Notes under the pieces: generated by a model
What the model saw: only the letters and a program-made list of their open reading frames with translations
What the model was told of the DNA's origin: nothing
The model's database searches: none
Shown: piece after piece, positions 22,805 to 31,290 of the stretch
How the letters are laid out: each line of letters begins with the position of its first letter
Position numbering within the stretch: position 1 is the stretch's first letter
Origin: DAOUKH01 sp965207995
Lineage (GTDB): Bacteria > Chloroflexota > Dehalococcoidia > SHYB01
Assembly (NCBI GenBank): GCA_965207995.1
Contig: OZ242299.1
Coordinates: 2,418,001-2,482,000, forward strand
Direction: 5' to 3'
Length of the DNA: 64,000 nt
Program-made: the position numbers and the translations under genes

Positions 22805-23905
22805 ATGACGATTCCGCGAGCCGTATCCGCCGACTCTCACGTGGTCGAGCCCTTCGACCTTTGGACCGAGCGCATCGACCGCGACTTCCTCGACCGCGCC
22901 CCGCGCGTGGTGGTCCGCGAGGATGGCGTGAACTGCTTCAAGATGGAGGGCCGCCCGCTGCAGCCCATCCGGCCCCTCGGCACGCCCTTCGCGATGTGGG
23001 GGAAGCAGGAGGAGGAAGGCCGCCGCGGCGGCTGGGACCCGGCGGCGCGCATTGAGGACATGGCGACCGACGGCATCCTGGCCGAGGTCCTCTACCCGAG
23101 CATGGCGCTTGCCGTCTTCGGCATGGAGGACCCAGTGCTGCAGGCCGCCAGCTTCCGCGCCTACAACGACTGGCTCGCCGACTTCTGCGCCGGCGCTCCC
23201 AAGCGCCTCCATGGTGTCGCGCTGATTCCGATGTATGACGCCGCCGTCGCCGTGGCCGAGCTCAAACGGACCACCGGCATGGGCCTCAGCGGGGCGGCCA
23301 TCTGGGGCACGCCGCCCGCCGAGCTGCACTTCGAGACCGACCACCACGAGTCCTTCTTCGCCGAGGCCGAGGCCATGGGCGTCCCGATCAGCCTGCACTG
23401 CTTCACGGGGCTCTCGCACCGGAGGTGGGAGCGCAAGAGCTTCTGCGCCCCCTATGCGCTCTCCCGCCACATGATCCAGGAGTCGATCACCTACCTGATC
23501 TTCGACAAGGTCTTCGAGCGCTACCCCGGACTCACCGTGATCTCGGTCGAGAACGACATTGGGTGGGTGCCGTACCTGAAGCAGCGGATGGACTACGTCT
23601 ACACGGGCAAGGGGCCGCGGTACAACGAGTTCTTCGATTCGGAGATGCTGCCCAGCGAGATCTTCGAGCGGAACGTGAAGTGCACCTTCATGAGCGATCC
23701 GGTGGGCACCAAGGTCGCCGATCTCATCGGCTCCGAGGTGCTGATGTGGTCGACCGACTACCCGCACGACGACAGCACGTGGCCGAACTCGCAGGACGTG
23801 GTGGAGCGGGAGTTCGCCCACGTCGATGCCGATCTCAAGGACCGCGCCATCTACCGCAACTGCGTCGACCTGTATGGGCTGGAGTTGGAGGGCGTGACGC
23901 TCTGA
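22805..23905 (+). CDS. Amidohydrolase-2 family metal-dependent hydrolase
   Basis: TIM-barrel metallohydrolase of 366 residues, like ACMSD or gamma-resorcylate decarboxylase relatives. The N-terminal metal motif is SADSHVVEP (D-X-H), a barrel histidine is in ISLHCFTG near residue 196, and the late catalytic Asp is in MWSTDYPHDDSTWPNS. AGGAG precedes the ATG. It is the last gene of an acyl-CoA dehydrogenase / amidohydrolase pair. Decarboxylase and hydrolase activities both occur in the family. Confidence 0.88.
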   Translation: MTIPRAVSADSHVVEPFDLWTERIDRDFLDRAPRVVVREDGVNCFKMEGRPLQPIRPLGTPFAMWGKQEEEGRRGGWDPAARIEDMATDGILAEVLYPSMALAVFGMEDPVLQAASFRAYNDWLADFCAGAPKRLHGVALIPMYDAAVAVAELKRTTGMGLSGAAIWGTPPAELHFETDHHESFFAEAEAMGVPISLHCFTGLSHRRWERKSFCAPYALSRHMIQESITYLIFDKVFERYPGLTVISVENDIGWVPYLKQRMDYVYTGKGPRYNEFFDSEMLPSEIFERNVKCTFMSDPVGTKVADLIGSEVLMWSTDYPHDDSTWPNSQDVVEREFAHVDADLKDRAIYRNCVDLYGLELEGVTL

Positions 23906-23909
23906 CGCT

Positions 23910-24428
23910 CTACTCGAAGTCCTCTTGGATGGTGCGGTGGCCGTTGGTGTGGGGGCACATGTGGCCTTCTGGGTCCTTGGGGCGGTGGCAGAGGTCGCAG
24001 ATGGGGCGGCCGGAGGCGACGATTTCGAGCGCGGAGTCGGCCATGGCTTCGGCTTGGCCCAGGGTCGCCCACCACATCATGGTGCCGGTCTGCTTGCCTT
24101 GGTCGGTCTCGTCGTAGGTGATGACGCCGAAGCGGCAGGTTGACTCGTCGAAGACGAGGCCGAGGCCCGTCGTCTTGAAGTCGAAGGCGGGCTCGGCGGT
24201 CGACGTCTGCGGCGGGCCGGTCGCGGCCTCTCGCTGCTCCGCGGTCAGCTGCTTGACGTAACTCTTGACGGAGAGCGCGAGTGCGGAGAGCTGTTCCTTC
24301 TCCATCCACACGGAGGCGGTACCCTTCTCCGCCTCGACCAGCACGCGGAAGGTGCGTTTGCCCGGCTCGCCGAAGACCTCGGCGTCCAGGCGTGTGGCGG
24401 TGCCGATGTCGGTGCGGGCGCGTGGCAT
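23910..24428 (-). CDS. DUF3090 protein
   Basis: A 172-residue protein with the DUF3090 hallmarks: EVFGEPGKRTFRVLVEAEKG near the N-terminus, WMEKEQLSALALSVKSYV, and the C-terminal cysteine cluster CDLCHRPKDPEGHMCPHTNGH, which could bind zinc. The family is known from Actinobacteria and Chloroflexota and has no established role. Starts at the ATG at 24428 behind a minus-strand extended -10 (TGCTATTCT, 24482-24474). Convergent with the amidohydrolase. Confidence 0.85.
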   Translation of the reverse strand: MPRARTDIGTATRLDAEVFGEPGKRTFRVLVEAEKGTASVWMEKEQLSALALSVKSYVKQLTAEQREAATGPPQTSTAEPAFDFKTTGLGLVFDESTCRFGVITYDETDQGKQTGTMMWWATLGQAEAMADSALEIVASGRPICDLCHRPKDPEGHMCPHTNGHRTIQEDFE

Positions 24429-24473
24429 GGGTCGGGCCTGCCGTTCGTTCGCGTGGGCGGCTTGAGAGGCGCC

Positions 24474-24482
24474 AGAATAGCA
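24474..24482 (-). promoter_or_regulatory. Extended -10 of the DUF3090 gene
   Basis: TGCTATTCT on the minus strand, 46 bases upstream of the ATG. Confidence 0.45.
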
Positions 24483-24527
24483 TAGGCGCCGGCGGGCCGC
24501 CGGTTCGCGCGCACTCGTGAAATCAAG

Positions 24528-24558
24528 TACAATCAGCGGAACCGCTTCTTCAGGAAGG
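24528..24558 (+). promoter_or_regulatory. -10 element and Shine-Dalgarno of the 24566 operon
   Basis: TACAAT at 24528-24533, and AGGAAGG at about 24552-24558 before the GTG at 24566. Confidence 0.4.
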
Positions 24559-24565
24559 CGCTTCA

Positions 24566-25573
24566 GTGGCCAGCAGGCGTCGCAATAGGCGGCGGGGCGA
24601 GCGCCGGGCCCAAGCGTCGCGCTCCCGCGACGCCCAACGGGCCCGTCAATCGGACGCCGAGCCCTCCCCGCTCTCCCGCTTCTCCCTCGCCAATATTTCG
24701 ACCGATTGGATCGCGGGGATCATCATCGGCGGCGTGGTCATCATCGCCGCCCTGGTGTTCCTCTTCGCTCAGATCCTGCGCGGCGGCGGAGGCGGCGTCT
24801 CCGGCTTCATCCAGATATCGGGCATCGCCGTCCACCCCACCAATCCCGCCGTCGTGTTGCTCGCCGACGCCAACGGCCTCTTCCGCTCGATCGACGGCGG
24901 CGACGTGTGGCAACCCGCCGCCTTCGACGGCGAGGCCGTGCGCTCCGTCGCTCCCGACCCGGCCCAAGCCGGCGCCTTTTTCGCCGCCGGCAATGGGGTC
25001 TTCGCCCGGAGCGACGACGGCGGGGTCACCTGGCGGGACCTCGCCGTCGACCTGCCGTCCGCCGATATCCGGGCGTTCGCCGCCGACCCCCAGGGCGGTG
25101 ACCTCTATGCCTTCGTGCAGGGCGCGGGACTCTACCGATCGAGCGGCGGCGGCGGCACCTGGCGGGCCGTCTGGCTGGAGAGCGAGGCTTCGCTCTCATC
25201 GTTGGCCGTCCCCGCCGGCGACCCCGAGACTGTTTTCGCCTTCCACGGGACCCTCGGGCTGGTGAGAAGCGACAACGGCGGGGCGAGCTTCGACGAGGGC
25301 GTACGCGGCGGCGTTCCCTTTCAGGCCGTCGCCGACGTGAAGGCCGACCTCAGCGATCCGGAACGGCTCTACGTCATCGCTCAGGGTCGCTTCTACCGCT
25401 CCGGCGACCTCGGCGAAAGCTGGGAGCTGGTCGGGCAAGGGATTGACGATGAGGCACGGCTTGTCGCGGTGTGGCCCGGTGACGGCGTCCTCTATGCGGT
25501 GACCACCACGGGCGAGGTCTACGCGAGCCGCGACAACGGCAACAGCTGGGCCCTCAACGCAACCGGAAGCTAG
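24566..25573 (+). CDS. Membrane-anchored BNR/Ycf48-like beta-propeller
   Basis: A 335-residue protein. An arginine-rich cytoplasmic N-terminus (about 45 residues) is followed by one transmembrane helix (IAGIIIGGVVIIAALVFLFA, about 49-68) and an extracytoplasmic domain with repeated Asp-box motifs: RSIDGGDVW, RSDDGGVTW, RSSGGGGTW, RSDNGGASF, RSGDLGESW and SRDNGNSW. Such propellers include sialidase-like and Ycf48 assembly factors. It is the first gene of an operon with ccdA and a TlpA-type thioredoxin, so a role in assembling an exported redox protein is an inference. GTG start with AGGAAGG upstream. Confidence 0.8.
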   Translation: MASRRRNRRRGERRAQASRSRDAQRARQSDAEPSPLSRFSLANISTDWIAGIIIGGVVIIAALVFLFAQILRGGGGGVSGFIQISGIAVHPTNPAVVLLADANGLFRSIDGGDVWQPAAFDGEAVRSVAPDPAQAGAFFAAGNGVFARSDDGGVTWRDLAVDLPSADIRAFAADPQGGDLYAFVQGAGLYRSSGGGGTWRAVWLESEASLSSLAVPAGDPETVFAFHGTLGLVRSDNGGASFDEGVRGGVPFQAVADVKADLSDPERLYVIAQGRFYRSGDLGESWELVGQGIDDEARLVAVWPGDGVLYAVTTTGEVYASRDNGNSWALNATGS

Positions 25574-25605
25574 CCGGCCCTGATGGGGCGTGCGATAGGC
25601 GGACG

Positions 25606-26511
25606 ATGAGCGCGCAGACGGAGGCAAGCTCTCCGCACCCCGCCCCCGGGGTGTCCCCTCCCGCTGCTCCGGCGGGCAGGCCGCTGCTGGTCTTTGGCGG
25701 ACTCGGGCTGGCGATGGCGGCGTTCATGGCCGCGGTCTTCGCGCTGGGCCTCCGAGGCGTGACCGGCGACGGCGTGAGCCCCGAGCAGTACGCCAGCGAC
25801 TTCGTCACGCTCCTGCCGTTCGGCTATGCGTTCAGCGCCGGCGTCGTCGCCAGCGTCAACCCTTGCGGCTTTCTGATGCTTCCCGCCTTCGCGGGCTACT
25901 ACATGGGCGAAGGCGAGGATTCCGCCGGAGAGGTCACCCCTCGCACACTGGCGCGGGGCGCGATGCTCGGCGTCATGGCCACGCTCGGCTTTGTCGTCCT
26001 CTTCACCATCATCGGCTCGATCGTCAGCGCCGGCGGCGGCGCGGTCGTCGAGGCGTTCCCCTGGGCCGGCCTTGCCGTGGGCGCCGGCATGGCGCTGCTG
26101 GGCGCGTGGCTCCTCATTACCGGACGGAGCATCGGGATCGCCTGGGCGGCGCGGCTCAATGTGCCCGGCGTCCGGCCGGGGAGCCGGGGCCCGGCCTCCG
26201 CGTTCGCGTACGGGGTGGCCTATGGCGCCGCCTCCCTCTCCTGCACCCTGCCCATCTTCCTCGTCGTCGTCGCGACCTCCCTTAACCGGGACGGTTTTCT
26301 CGCCTCGGCGGGGCAGTTCGTCAGCTTCGCCCTGGGGATGGGCTTGGTCGTGGTCGCCGTGGCGCTGGGCGCGGCGACGCTCAAGGGCGCCGTCACGCGA
26401 GCGCTGCGCGGCCTCGTCCCCTACGTGCACCGGCTGAGCGCGGTCTTCCTTGCGGGTTCGGGCGCCTACCTGATCGTCTATTGGGTCGTCTTAGGCGACG
26501 TGGCCGGTTAG
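25606..26511 (+). CDS. ccdA: CcdA-type thiol-disulfide transmembrane protein
   Basis: Carries electrons from cytoplasmic thioredoxin across the membrane to extracytoplasmic thioredoxin-like proteins. 301 residues with about six hydrophobic segments after a proline-rich N-terminus. The redox cysteines lie in ASVNPCGFLMLPAF near residue 87 and ASLSCTLPIF near residue 211, the standard CcdA positions. The next gene, TlpA/ResA-like, starts two bases after its stop and is the probable partner, supporting cytochrome c maturation or general disulfide reduction. Confidence 0.87.
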   Translation: MSAQTEASSPHPAPGVSPPAAPAGRPLLVFGGLGLAMAAFMAAVFALGLRGVTGDGVSPEQYASDFVTLLPFGYAFSAGVVASVNPCGFLMLPAFAGYYMGEGEDSAGEVTPRTLARGAMLGVMATLGFVVLFTIIGSIVSAGGGAVVEAFPWAGLAVGAGMALLGAWLLITGRSIGIAWAARLNVPGVRPGSRGPASAFAYGVAYGAASLSCTLPIFLVVVATSLNRDGFLASAGQFVSFALGMGLVVVAVALGAATLKGAVTRALRGLVPYVHRLSAVFLAGSGAYLIVYWVVLGDVAG

Positions 26512-26512
26512 C

Positions 26513-27091
26513 GTGCGCATTCCCAACGTCTCCCTCCCCAAGTGGTCCCTGTACGCGATCGGCCTCGCGCCGCTGGCGGCGATCTTCATCATCATCGTGA
26601 TCAGCGTGGTGGGCGGCGGCGGCGGCCGCGGCGGCCTGGTCACCTTCGACGACACCGGCGAGGTCGAGGTGCTCCGCGAGACCCCTTCGGACTTCACCCT
26701 CGAGCTCTTCAGCGGCCAGACCTTGACGCTCTCCGAGGAGATCGGCGAGCGGCCGATTCTGATCGACTTCTGGGGCTCGTGGTGCGTGCCCTGCCGGCGT
26801 GAGGCTCCGGTGCTGGAAGCGGTGTGGCGCCGGTACCAAGACAAGGTGCTGTTTGTCGGCGTTGCCGTCTTCGATACGGAGTCGCGGGCCCGCGACTTCC
26901 TCCGCGAGTTCGGCGTCACCTACCCCTCCGGCCCCGATCCACGCGGCACTATCGCCATCGAGTACGGCCTCACCGGCGTGCCGGAGAAGCACTTCATCGA
27001 CCGAGACGGGCGCGTCGTTCGCAAGTTCGTCGGCCCGCTCAGCGAGGAGCGCCTCTCCGCCATCCTCGACGACGTGCTCGCGATTCGCTGA
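26513..27091 (+). CDS. TlpA/ResA-like membrane thioredoxin
   Basis: A 192-residue protein with one N-terminal transmembrane helix (about residues 11-33) and an extracytoplasmic thioredoxin domain. The active site is WCVPC near residues 90-94 in IDFWGSWCVPCRREAP, and the cis-proline is in GLTGVPEKHFID. Starts with GTG directly after ccdA. It would reduce apocytochrome c or another exported protein using electrons from CcdA. Confidence 0.9.
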   Translation: MRIPNVSLPKWSLYAIGLAPLAAIFIIIVISVVGGGGGRGGLVTFDDTGEVEVLRETPSDFTLELFSGQTLTLSEEIGERPILIDFWGSWCVPCRREAPVLEAVWRRYQDKVLFVGVAVFDTESRARDFLREFGVTYPSGPDPRGTIAIEYGLTGVPEKHFIDRDGRVVRKFVGPLSEERLSAILDDVLAIR

Positions 27092-27099
27092 CGGCTTGC

Positions 27100-27170
27100 C
27101 TCTTCCCCTCCCGGGGAGGCTCAGAGAGGACGCGTGCCGCAGGGGGTCGCTCCCTTAGGGCGGGCGGGCT
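27100..27170. repeat. Degenerate hairpin-repeat fragment
   Basis: CCTCCCGGGGAGG-type hairpin, then TCAGAGAGGACGCGTGCCGCAGGG, resembles the CTC(A)GAGAGGGCGCGCGCCGCCAGG part of the repeat family. It could serve as the end of the TlpA operon. Weak match. Confidence 0.3.
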
Positions 27171-27174
27171 TCAG

Positions 27175-27795
27175 TCAGACCAATTGTGGTGGAACCTCAG
27201 GGCCAGGGAGGGACCGCCTGTATTCTGCGCGCTCAGCCATTACTCTGTCGTATTCATCCTTACGGTGCTTTTCGAGCAGGCGCCGCACTTCGTTCACGTA
27301 CCCCAGCCAAGCCCGTGCATATTCGTTCTCGGCTTTCGCGCGCGGACTAGGGCCCGCGTCGCTCTCAAATTGGAGATCGTACTGACTGATCAACCACTCC
27401 TCGTGTTCAGCCAGACGCTTCTGGAATCCCTTGACGCCCTTTCCTTCCCCTGACCAGAGGGTGACCATTTCAGCCTCGTCTCGGCCTTGCCTCCGGAGGA
27501 AATCGGACTGGTAGGTGAACCTCTCCCAAACCTCAGGCGTAGCCGCCTTCACCCAAGCGCGCGCGTCCTCGAGTGCATGCGCAATCCAATCGGGCTCGAT
27601 TGGTGGCTTCGTCACCGATTGGTCAAGCCGAGTGACGTGGTCGTCCACTCCGTTACTAGCGGCGTGTGCGATTCTGCGCGCTAGTTCGACACGCTGTTGC
27701 AATGCCTCTCGGCAGACCTGGGAGACGTTGACCTCCGGCCTGATTTGCTTGACTTCCTTCAAGAGTTCGTTGGGCACGTTGATTCCTAGGCGCAT
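27175..27795 (-). CDS. CcdA-antitoxin-like ribbon-helix-helix protein with long C-terminus
   Basis: A 206-residue protein. MRLGINVPNELLKEVKQI with NVSQVCREALQQRVELARRI matches the ribbon-helix-helix N-terminus of CcdA/CopG-type antitoxins. The remaining 150 residues are charged and helical, with three tryptophans, and are not recognised; they may hold an effector or toxin-binding function. AGGAGG precedes the ATG. The promoter region carries three GTATGTC sites, suggesting autoregulation. No toxin gene is adjacent. Confidence 0.72.
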   Translation of the reverse strand: MRLGINVPNELLKEVKQIRPEVNVSQVCREALQQRVELARRIAHAASNGVDDHVTRLDQSVTKPPIEPDWIAHALEDARAWVKAATPEVWERFTYQSDFLRRQGRDEAEMVTLWSGEGKGVKGFQKRLAEHEEWLISQYDLQFESDAGPSPRAKAENEYARAWLGYVNEVRRLLEKHRKDEYDRVMAERAEYRRSLPGPEVPPQLV

Positions 27796-27806
27796 TCATT
27801 CCTCCT

Positions 27807-27850
27807 GACATACGACATACTTAGTATAAGCAAGACATACCTATTGTCAA
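27807..27850 (-). promoter_or_regulatory. Promoter with three GTATGTC operator-like repeats
   Basis: Minus strand: TTGACA (27850-27845), 16 bases, TATACT (27828-27823). GTATGTC occurs at 27840-27834, 27820-27814 and 27813-27807; one copy is inside the spacer and two are at and just past the start site. This spacing is typical of a ribbon-helix-helix autoregulator binding site. Confidence 0.65.
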
Positions 27851-27906
27851 TGACCCTCTAGGGTTTCTTCTAGCCCCTCCCCCTCAGCGGCGGGCTTGCG
27901 TCCGCG

Positions 27907-27935
27907 TTGACCCCCCTGGGGCGCGTCGGTACACT
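27907..27935 (+). promoter_or_regulatory. Promoter of the SDR pair, placed for a leaderless message
   Basis: TTGACC (27907-27912), 17 bases, TACACT (27930-27935). The ATG at 27942 lies seven bases past the -10, at the expected transcription start, and has no Shine-Dalgarno sequence. Confidence 0.55.
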
Positions 27936-27941
27936 CGCGCC

Positions 27942-28793
27942 ATGGTGAGCCCCTCGCAGCGGTCGTTGCTTGGTCTGGAGGAGAAGGTCGCGCTTGTGAC
28001 GGGAGCGGGGCGCGGCATCGGCAAGGCGGCCACGCTGCTGCTGGCGCGGGCCGGTGCTCACGTCGCGGCCGTCGACCTCAACGGCGCGTCGGCGGAGGAG
28101 ACGGCCGGGGCGGCGCGCGCCCTCGGCGTCCGCGCCATCGCCGTGGCCGCCGACGTGCGCTCCGAGGACGACGTGCGGGGCATGGTCCAGCGCGCCGTCG
28201 CCGAGCTCGGCGGCCTCGACGTGTGCGTCAACAATGCCGGCGGGACCGTCGGCCATCCCCGCGTCCCGTTCATCGAGGCGAGCACGGACTTCCTCGACGA
28301 TGCGCTCGACCTGAACCTCCGCGCCGTCTTCTTCGCGTGCCAGGTCGAGGCGCGGTCGATGATCGACCGGGGCGTCGGCGGTTCGATCATCAACATTTCG
28401 TCGCTCGGCGGGGTGCGGCACGTGCGGCACGTCTCGGCCTACGGCGCGGCCAAGGCGGGTGTGATCAACCTGACGCAGACGATGGCCGTCGAGCTCGGTC
28501 CCCACGGCATACGGACGAACGCCATCGCACCGGGCACGACGGTGACGGGTGCGGTCGCGGCGGAGTCGCGGGCGATGCAGGCGGTGGCGAACGCCAACCC
28601 GCTGGGCCGGCTCGGCGAGCCGGACGATCAGGCGGGGGCGATCCTCTTTCTGGCCTCCGACCTCTCCCGCTATGTGAACGGACAACTCATCAGCGTCGAC
28701 GGCGGCTTCACCGCGGCGGTCGGCGTGGTGCCCCGCAACCGGCGCGCCGCCGCGGGAATCCGTACGGAAGACGCGGGCACGGCGCAGACCTAA
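27942..28793 (+). CDS. Short-chain dehydrogenase/reductase
   Basis: NAD(P)-dependent oxidoreductase of 283 residues. TGAGRGIGKAA near residue 20 is the cofactor turn; VDLNG after the second strand favours NAD. NNAGG, the Ser of NISSLGG and YGAAKAG (Tyr/Lys) give the catalytic set, and SVDGGFT is the usual end. About 25 extra C-terminal residues are unusual. Likely translated from a leaderless message. The second SDR follows 15 bases later. Confidence 0.9.
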   Translation: MVSPSQRSLLGLEEKVALVTGAGRGIGKAATLLLARAGAHVAAVDLNGASAEETAGAARALGVRAIAVAADVRSEDDVRGMVQRAVAELGGLDVCVNNAGGTVGHPRVPFIEASTDFLDDALDLNLRAVFFACQVEARSMIDRGVGGSIINISSLGGVRHVRHVSAYGAAKAGVINLTQTMAVELGPHGIRTNAIAPGTTVTGAVAAESRAMQAVANANPLGRLGEPDDQAGAILFLASDLSRYVNGQLISVDGGFTAAVGVVPRNRRAAAGIRTEDAGTAQT

Positions 28794-28808
28794 GACCGCA
28801 AGGAGGCG

Positions 28809-29651
28809 ATGATGGCGGACAGCAAGCTCGGCTTCGACGGCAAGGTGGCGGTGGTGACCGGCGCGGGAGCGGGGGCCGGACGGGCCTCGGCGCTCCTGCT
28901 CGCCGAGATGGGCGCCAAGGTCGTGCCCGTCGACATCGTAGCTGAGATCGCCGAGGAGGCCGCCGCCGAGATCCGGGCCGCCGGCGGCGAGGCGATGGCC
29001 GCCTCCGCCGACGTCACTGACGAGGCCGGCGTACAGTCCCTCTTCGACCAGACCCGCGACCGCTTCGGGCGCGTGGACACATTGATCAACAACGTCGGCA
29101 ACATGCGCGGGCACGCCCCGACGCCAATCGTGGAGATGGGCTGGGAGTTCTGGGAGGTTTCGGTGGCGCAGAACCTCAAAAGCACCTTTCTCTGTTCCCA
29201 GGCCGCAGCCCGCGCCATGATCGCCAGCCAGACGAAGGGCGCGATCGTGAACATCGCGTCCCTGAGCGGGCTCCGCGCCTCCGTGCGGCTGGCGCCCTAC
29301 GGGGCGGCGAAGGCCGGCGTCATGCAGTTCACCAAGACCCTCGCCGTCGAGCTGGCTCCCCACGGCATCAGGGTTAACTGCGTCGGGCCCGCCTCGATCA
29401 ATGCCCCACCGGGGAAGACTCGGTTGCCTCAATGGCGCATGGACGAGATGGCGAAGTCGATACCCCTGGGACGGCTCAGCGAGCCGGAAGATATCGCGGG
29501 GATTGCCGTCGCCCTCGCTTCCGACCTAGCCTCGTTCGTTACCGGCCAGATCGTGATGTGCGACGGCGGCCTTGCGTGCACTTCGTCGCGGCCGCCGATG
29601 CCGGACAACATCGCCGTCAAGCCGAAGGACTACGACGACAAGTTCGCCTAG
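28809..29651 (+). CDS. Short-chain dehydrogenase/reductase
   Basis: A second SDR of 280 residues, same architecture: TGAGAGAGRAS cofactor turn, VDIVA (NAD preference), NNVGN, NIASLSG, YGAAKAG. Its C-terminal tail (TSSRPPMPDNIAVKPKDYDDKFA) is longer than usual. AAGGAGG lies before the ATG; a second ATG follows directly. Adjacent to another SDR of different sequence, so the pair may catalyse successive oxidations or form a heteromer. Substrate unknown. Confidence 0.9.
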   Translation: MMADSKLGFDGKVAVVTGAGAGAGRASALLLAEMGAKVVPVDIVAEIAEEAAAEIRAAGGEAMAASADVTDEAGVQSLFDQTRDRFGRVDTLINNVGNMRGHAPTPIVEMGWEFWEVSVAQNLKSTFLCSQAAARAMIASQTKGAIVNIASLSGLRASVRLAPYGAAKAGVMQFTKTLAVELAPHGIRVNCVGPASINAPPGKTRLPQWRMDEMAKSIPLGRLSEPEDIAGIAVALASDLASFVTGQIVMCDGGLACTSSRPPMPDNIAVKPKDYDDKFA

Positions 29652-30103
29652 GCCGACCCGGTCGCTTCCAGGGCGGCCTTGAGTCCCCGCAGCTCGTTGA
29701 GCAGCTGCCTGCGGGCCACGGCCCGCATGAGCGGCCCCAGTACGGTCGTGAACAAGGTCGCCAACCGGCCGCCCGACCCGGTGTCCATCGTGTAGACCAC
29801 CTTGGCCCCGCCATCTTCCGGCGCGAAGTCCATGAGGGCTTCGAAGGGCATGACCGGCATCGCGACGCGCATGGCGTGGCGGTGCGGCGGTTCGGACTGG
29901 GTGACCGTGTAGGTGACCTTGAGTCTGATGCCGGGGCGGCGAAGGCGCGTTGCGTACACCGCGCCCGCCCCGGAGGCGACTTCCGACGTGCGGTGCGGCT
30001 TCTCCAGCCCCTCCAGCCACGTGTGCCGCATTTCGACGTCGGCAACGTAGTCCCACACGTCCTGTGCGTCCCGCTCGATTGTGATGCTTGCCGAGACCTG
30101 CAC
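29648..30103 (-). CDS. SRPBCC (START-like) domain protein
   Basis: A 151-residue protein with the polyketide-cyclase-type helix-grip fold: SASITIERDAQDVWDYVADVEMRHTW at the N-terminus, an antiparallel sheet, then the long C-terminal helix GPLMRAVARRQLLNELRGLKAAL. Such proteins bind hydrophobic ligands in a pocket. The GTG at 30103 lies four bases past the ABC ATPase stop; the frame is open upstream but inside that gene. It is the last gene of the transporter operon; the link is by position only. Confidence 0.75.
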   Translation of the reverse strand: MQVSASITIERDAQDVWDYVADVEMRHTWLEGLEKPHRTSEVASGAGAVYATRLRRPGIRLKVTYTVTQSEPPHRHAMRVAMPVMPFEALMDFAPEDGGAKVVYTMDTGSGGRLATLFTTVLGPLMRAVARRQLLNELRGLKAALEATGSA

Positions 30104-30107
30104 CGTG

Positions 30108-31283
30108 TCAGCCTTGGTTACGGGAAAAGAGGACGATGTGGTCGGGGAAGGCGGAGATGCGCACCTGCTCGCCGACATTGTAGATGCGCGTGGAAGGCTG
30201 CACGCTGCGCACTTGCACGCCCGACGGCAGCTTCACGGTATAGACGTTGTCGGCGCCCTTGAACTCCCGCTCCACGACGACCGCGTCGACCACGCCTTCT
30301 CCGGACCGGTCGATCTCGATGACGACGTCGTCGGGCCGAAGGAGGAGGTCGAAGGGCGCCGCCGGCGGCGCTCCGTTGAGCGGGAAGGCGCCAAGCTCGG
30401 AGTGCAGGTATCCGTCCGAAAGCGTCACGGGGATGAAGTCGGCCTGGCCGACGAAGGCGGCGACGAAGCGGCTCGCCGGTTTGTGGTAGATGTTGTCCGG
30501 CGTGTTCAACTGTTCCAGGCGGCCTCTTCTCAGGATGAGGACGCGGTCGGCGAGCGTGAACGCCTCCTCCTGATCGTGTGTGACGATCACCGCCGTCGCG
30601 CCCCGCTGCGCGAGGATGGTCTTCACCTCCCGCCGCATGGTTGTGCGCAATGCGGCGTCGAGGCTCCCGAACGGTTCGTCCATTAGGAGCACGACGGGCT
30701 GCGGGGCTAACGCCCGGGCCAGCGCCACCCGCTGCTGCTGGCCGCCGGAGAGCTGGTGGGGATAGCGGCCCACGTACTCAGCCATGCCGACGCGCTCCAA
30801 CTCGGCCTCGGCCACCTGCCGCTTTTCCTCGGCGCTCATGCCCCTGAGCCCGTACGTCGCGTTCTGCAGTACGGTGAGGTGAGGAAAGAGCGCGAACTGC
30901 TGGAAGATCATCCCGAGGCCCCGCCGCTCCGGCGGCGTCCATTGGTCCGACGCGGCCACGATGCTCCCGCCGACGGAAATCTCCCCCTCGTCCGGCGACT
31001 CGAACCCCGCGATCAACCGGAGCGTCGTCGTCTTGCCGCAGCCACTCGGCCCGAGGAGCGCAACGACCTCGCCTTCCGCGACGGCGAACGAAAGGTCGGC
31101 GACCGCGGGCACCGCGGCGCCGGGGTACGTCTTGGTCACGCCGATCATGCCGATGACGGGCGGCGCTGGGGCGGAGCGTGGTTGCGCGTTCAAGCCGGGT
31201 GCGTCGGGAATGGCGTCCCCGCCCGAATCCAGGGCGTCGGGGGGGCTGGGAACAAGCCTAGCAAGCCGGCTTACGGGGAACAA
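30108..31283 (-). CDS. Fe3+/thiamine-type ABC transporter ATPase
   Basis: A 391-residue ATPase of the FbpC/PotA group. Walker A GPSGCGKTT, signature LSGGQQQRVALARAL, Walker B VVLLMDEPFGSLD and the H-loop VTHDQEEAF are intact, and a TOBE-like domain follows from about residue 290. The TTG at 31283, eight bases past the permease stop, gives a low-complexity N-terminus; the ATG at 31148 (IGVTKTYPG) is an alternative that fits the family length better. Neither has a strong Shine-Dalgarno. Partner of the permease upstream. Confidence 0.87.
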   Translation of the reverse strand: MFPVSRLARLVPSPPDALDSGGDAIPDAPGLNAQPRSAPAPPVIGMIGVTKTYPGAAVPAVADLSFAVAEGEVVALLGPSGCGKTTTLRLIAGFESPDEGEISVGGSIVAASDQWTPPERRGLGMIFQQFALFPHLTVLQNATYGLRGMSAEEKRQVAEAELERVGMAEYVGRYPHQLSGGQQQRVALARALAPQPVVLLMDEPFGSLDAALRTTMRREVKTILAQRGATAVIVTHDQEEAFTLADRVLILRRGRLEQLNTPDNIYHKPASRFVAAFVGQADFIPVTLSDGYLHSELGAFPLNGAPPAAPFDLLLRPDDVVIEIDRSGEGVVDAVVVEREFKGADNVYTVKLPSGVQVRSVQPSTRIYNVGEQVRISAFPDHIVLFSRNQG

Positions 31284-31290
31284 GGCGGGC

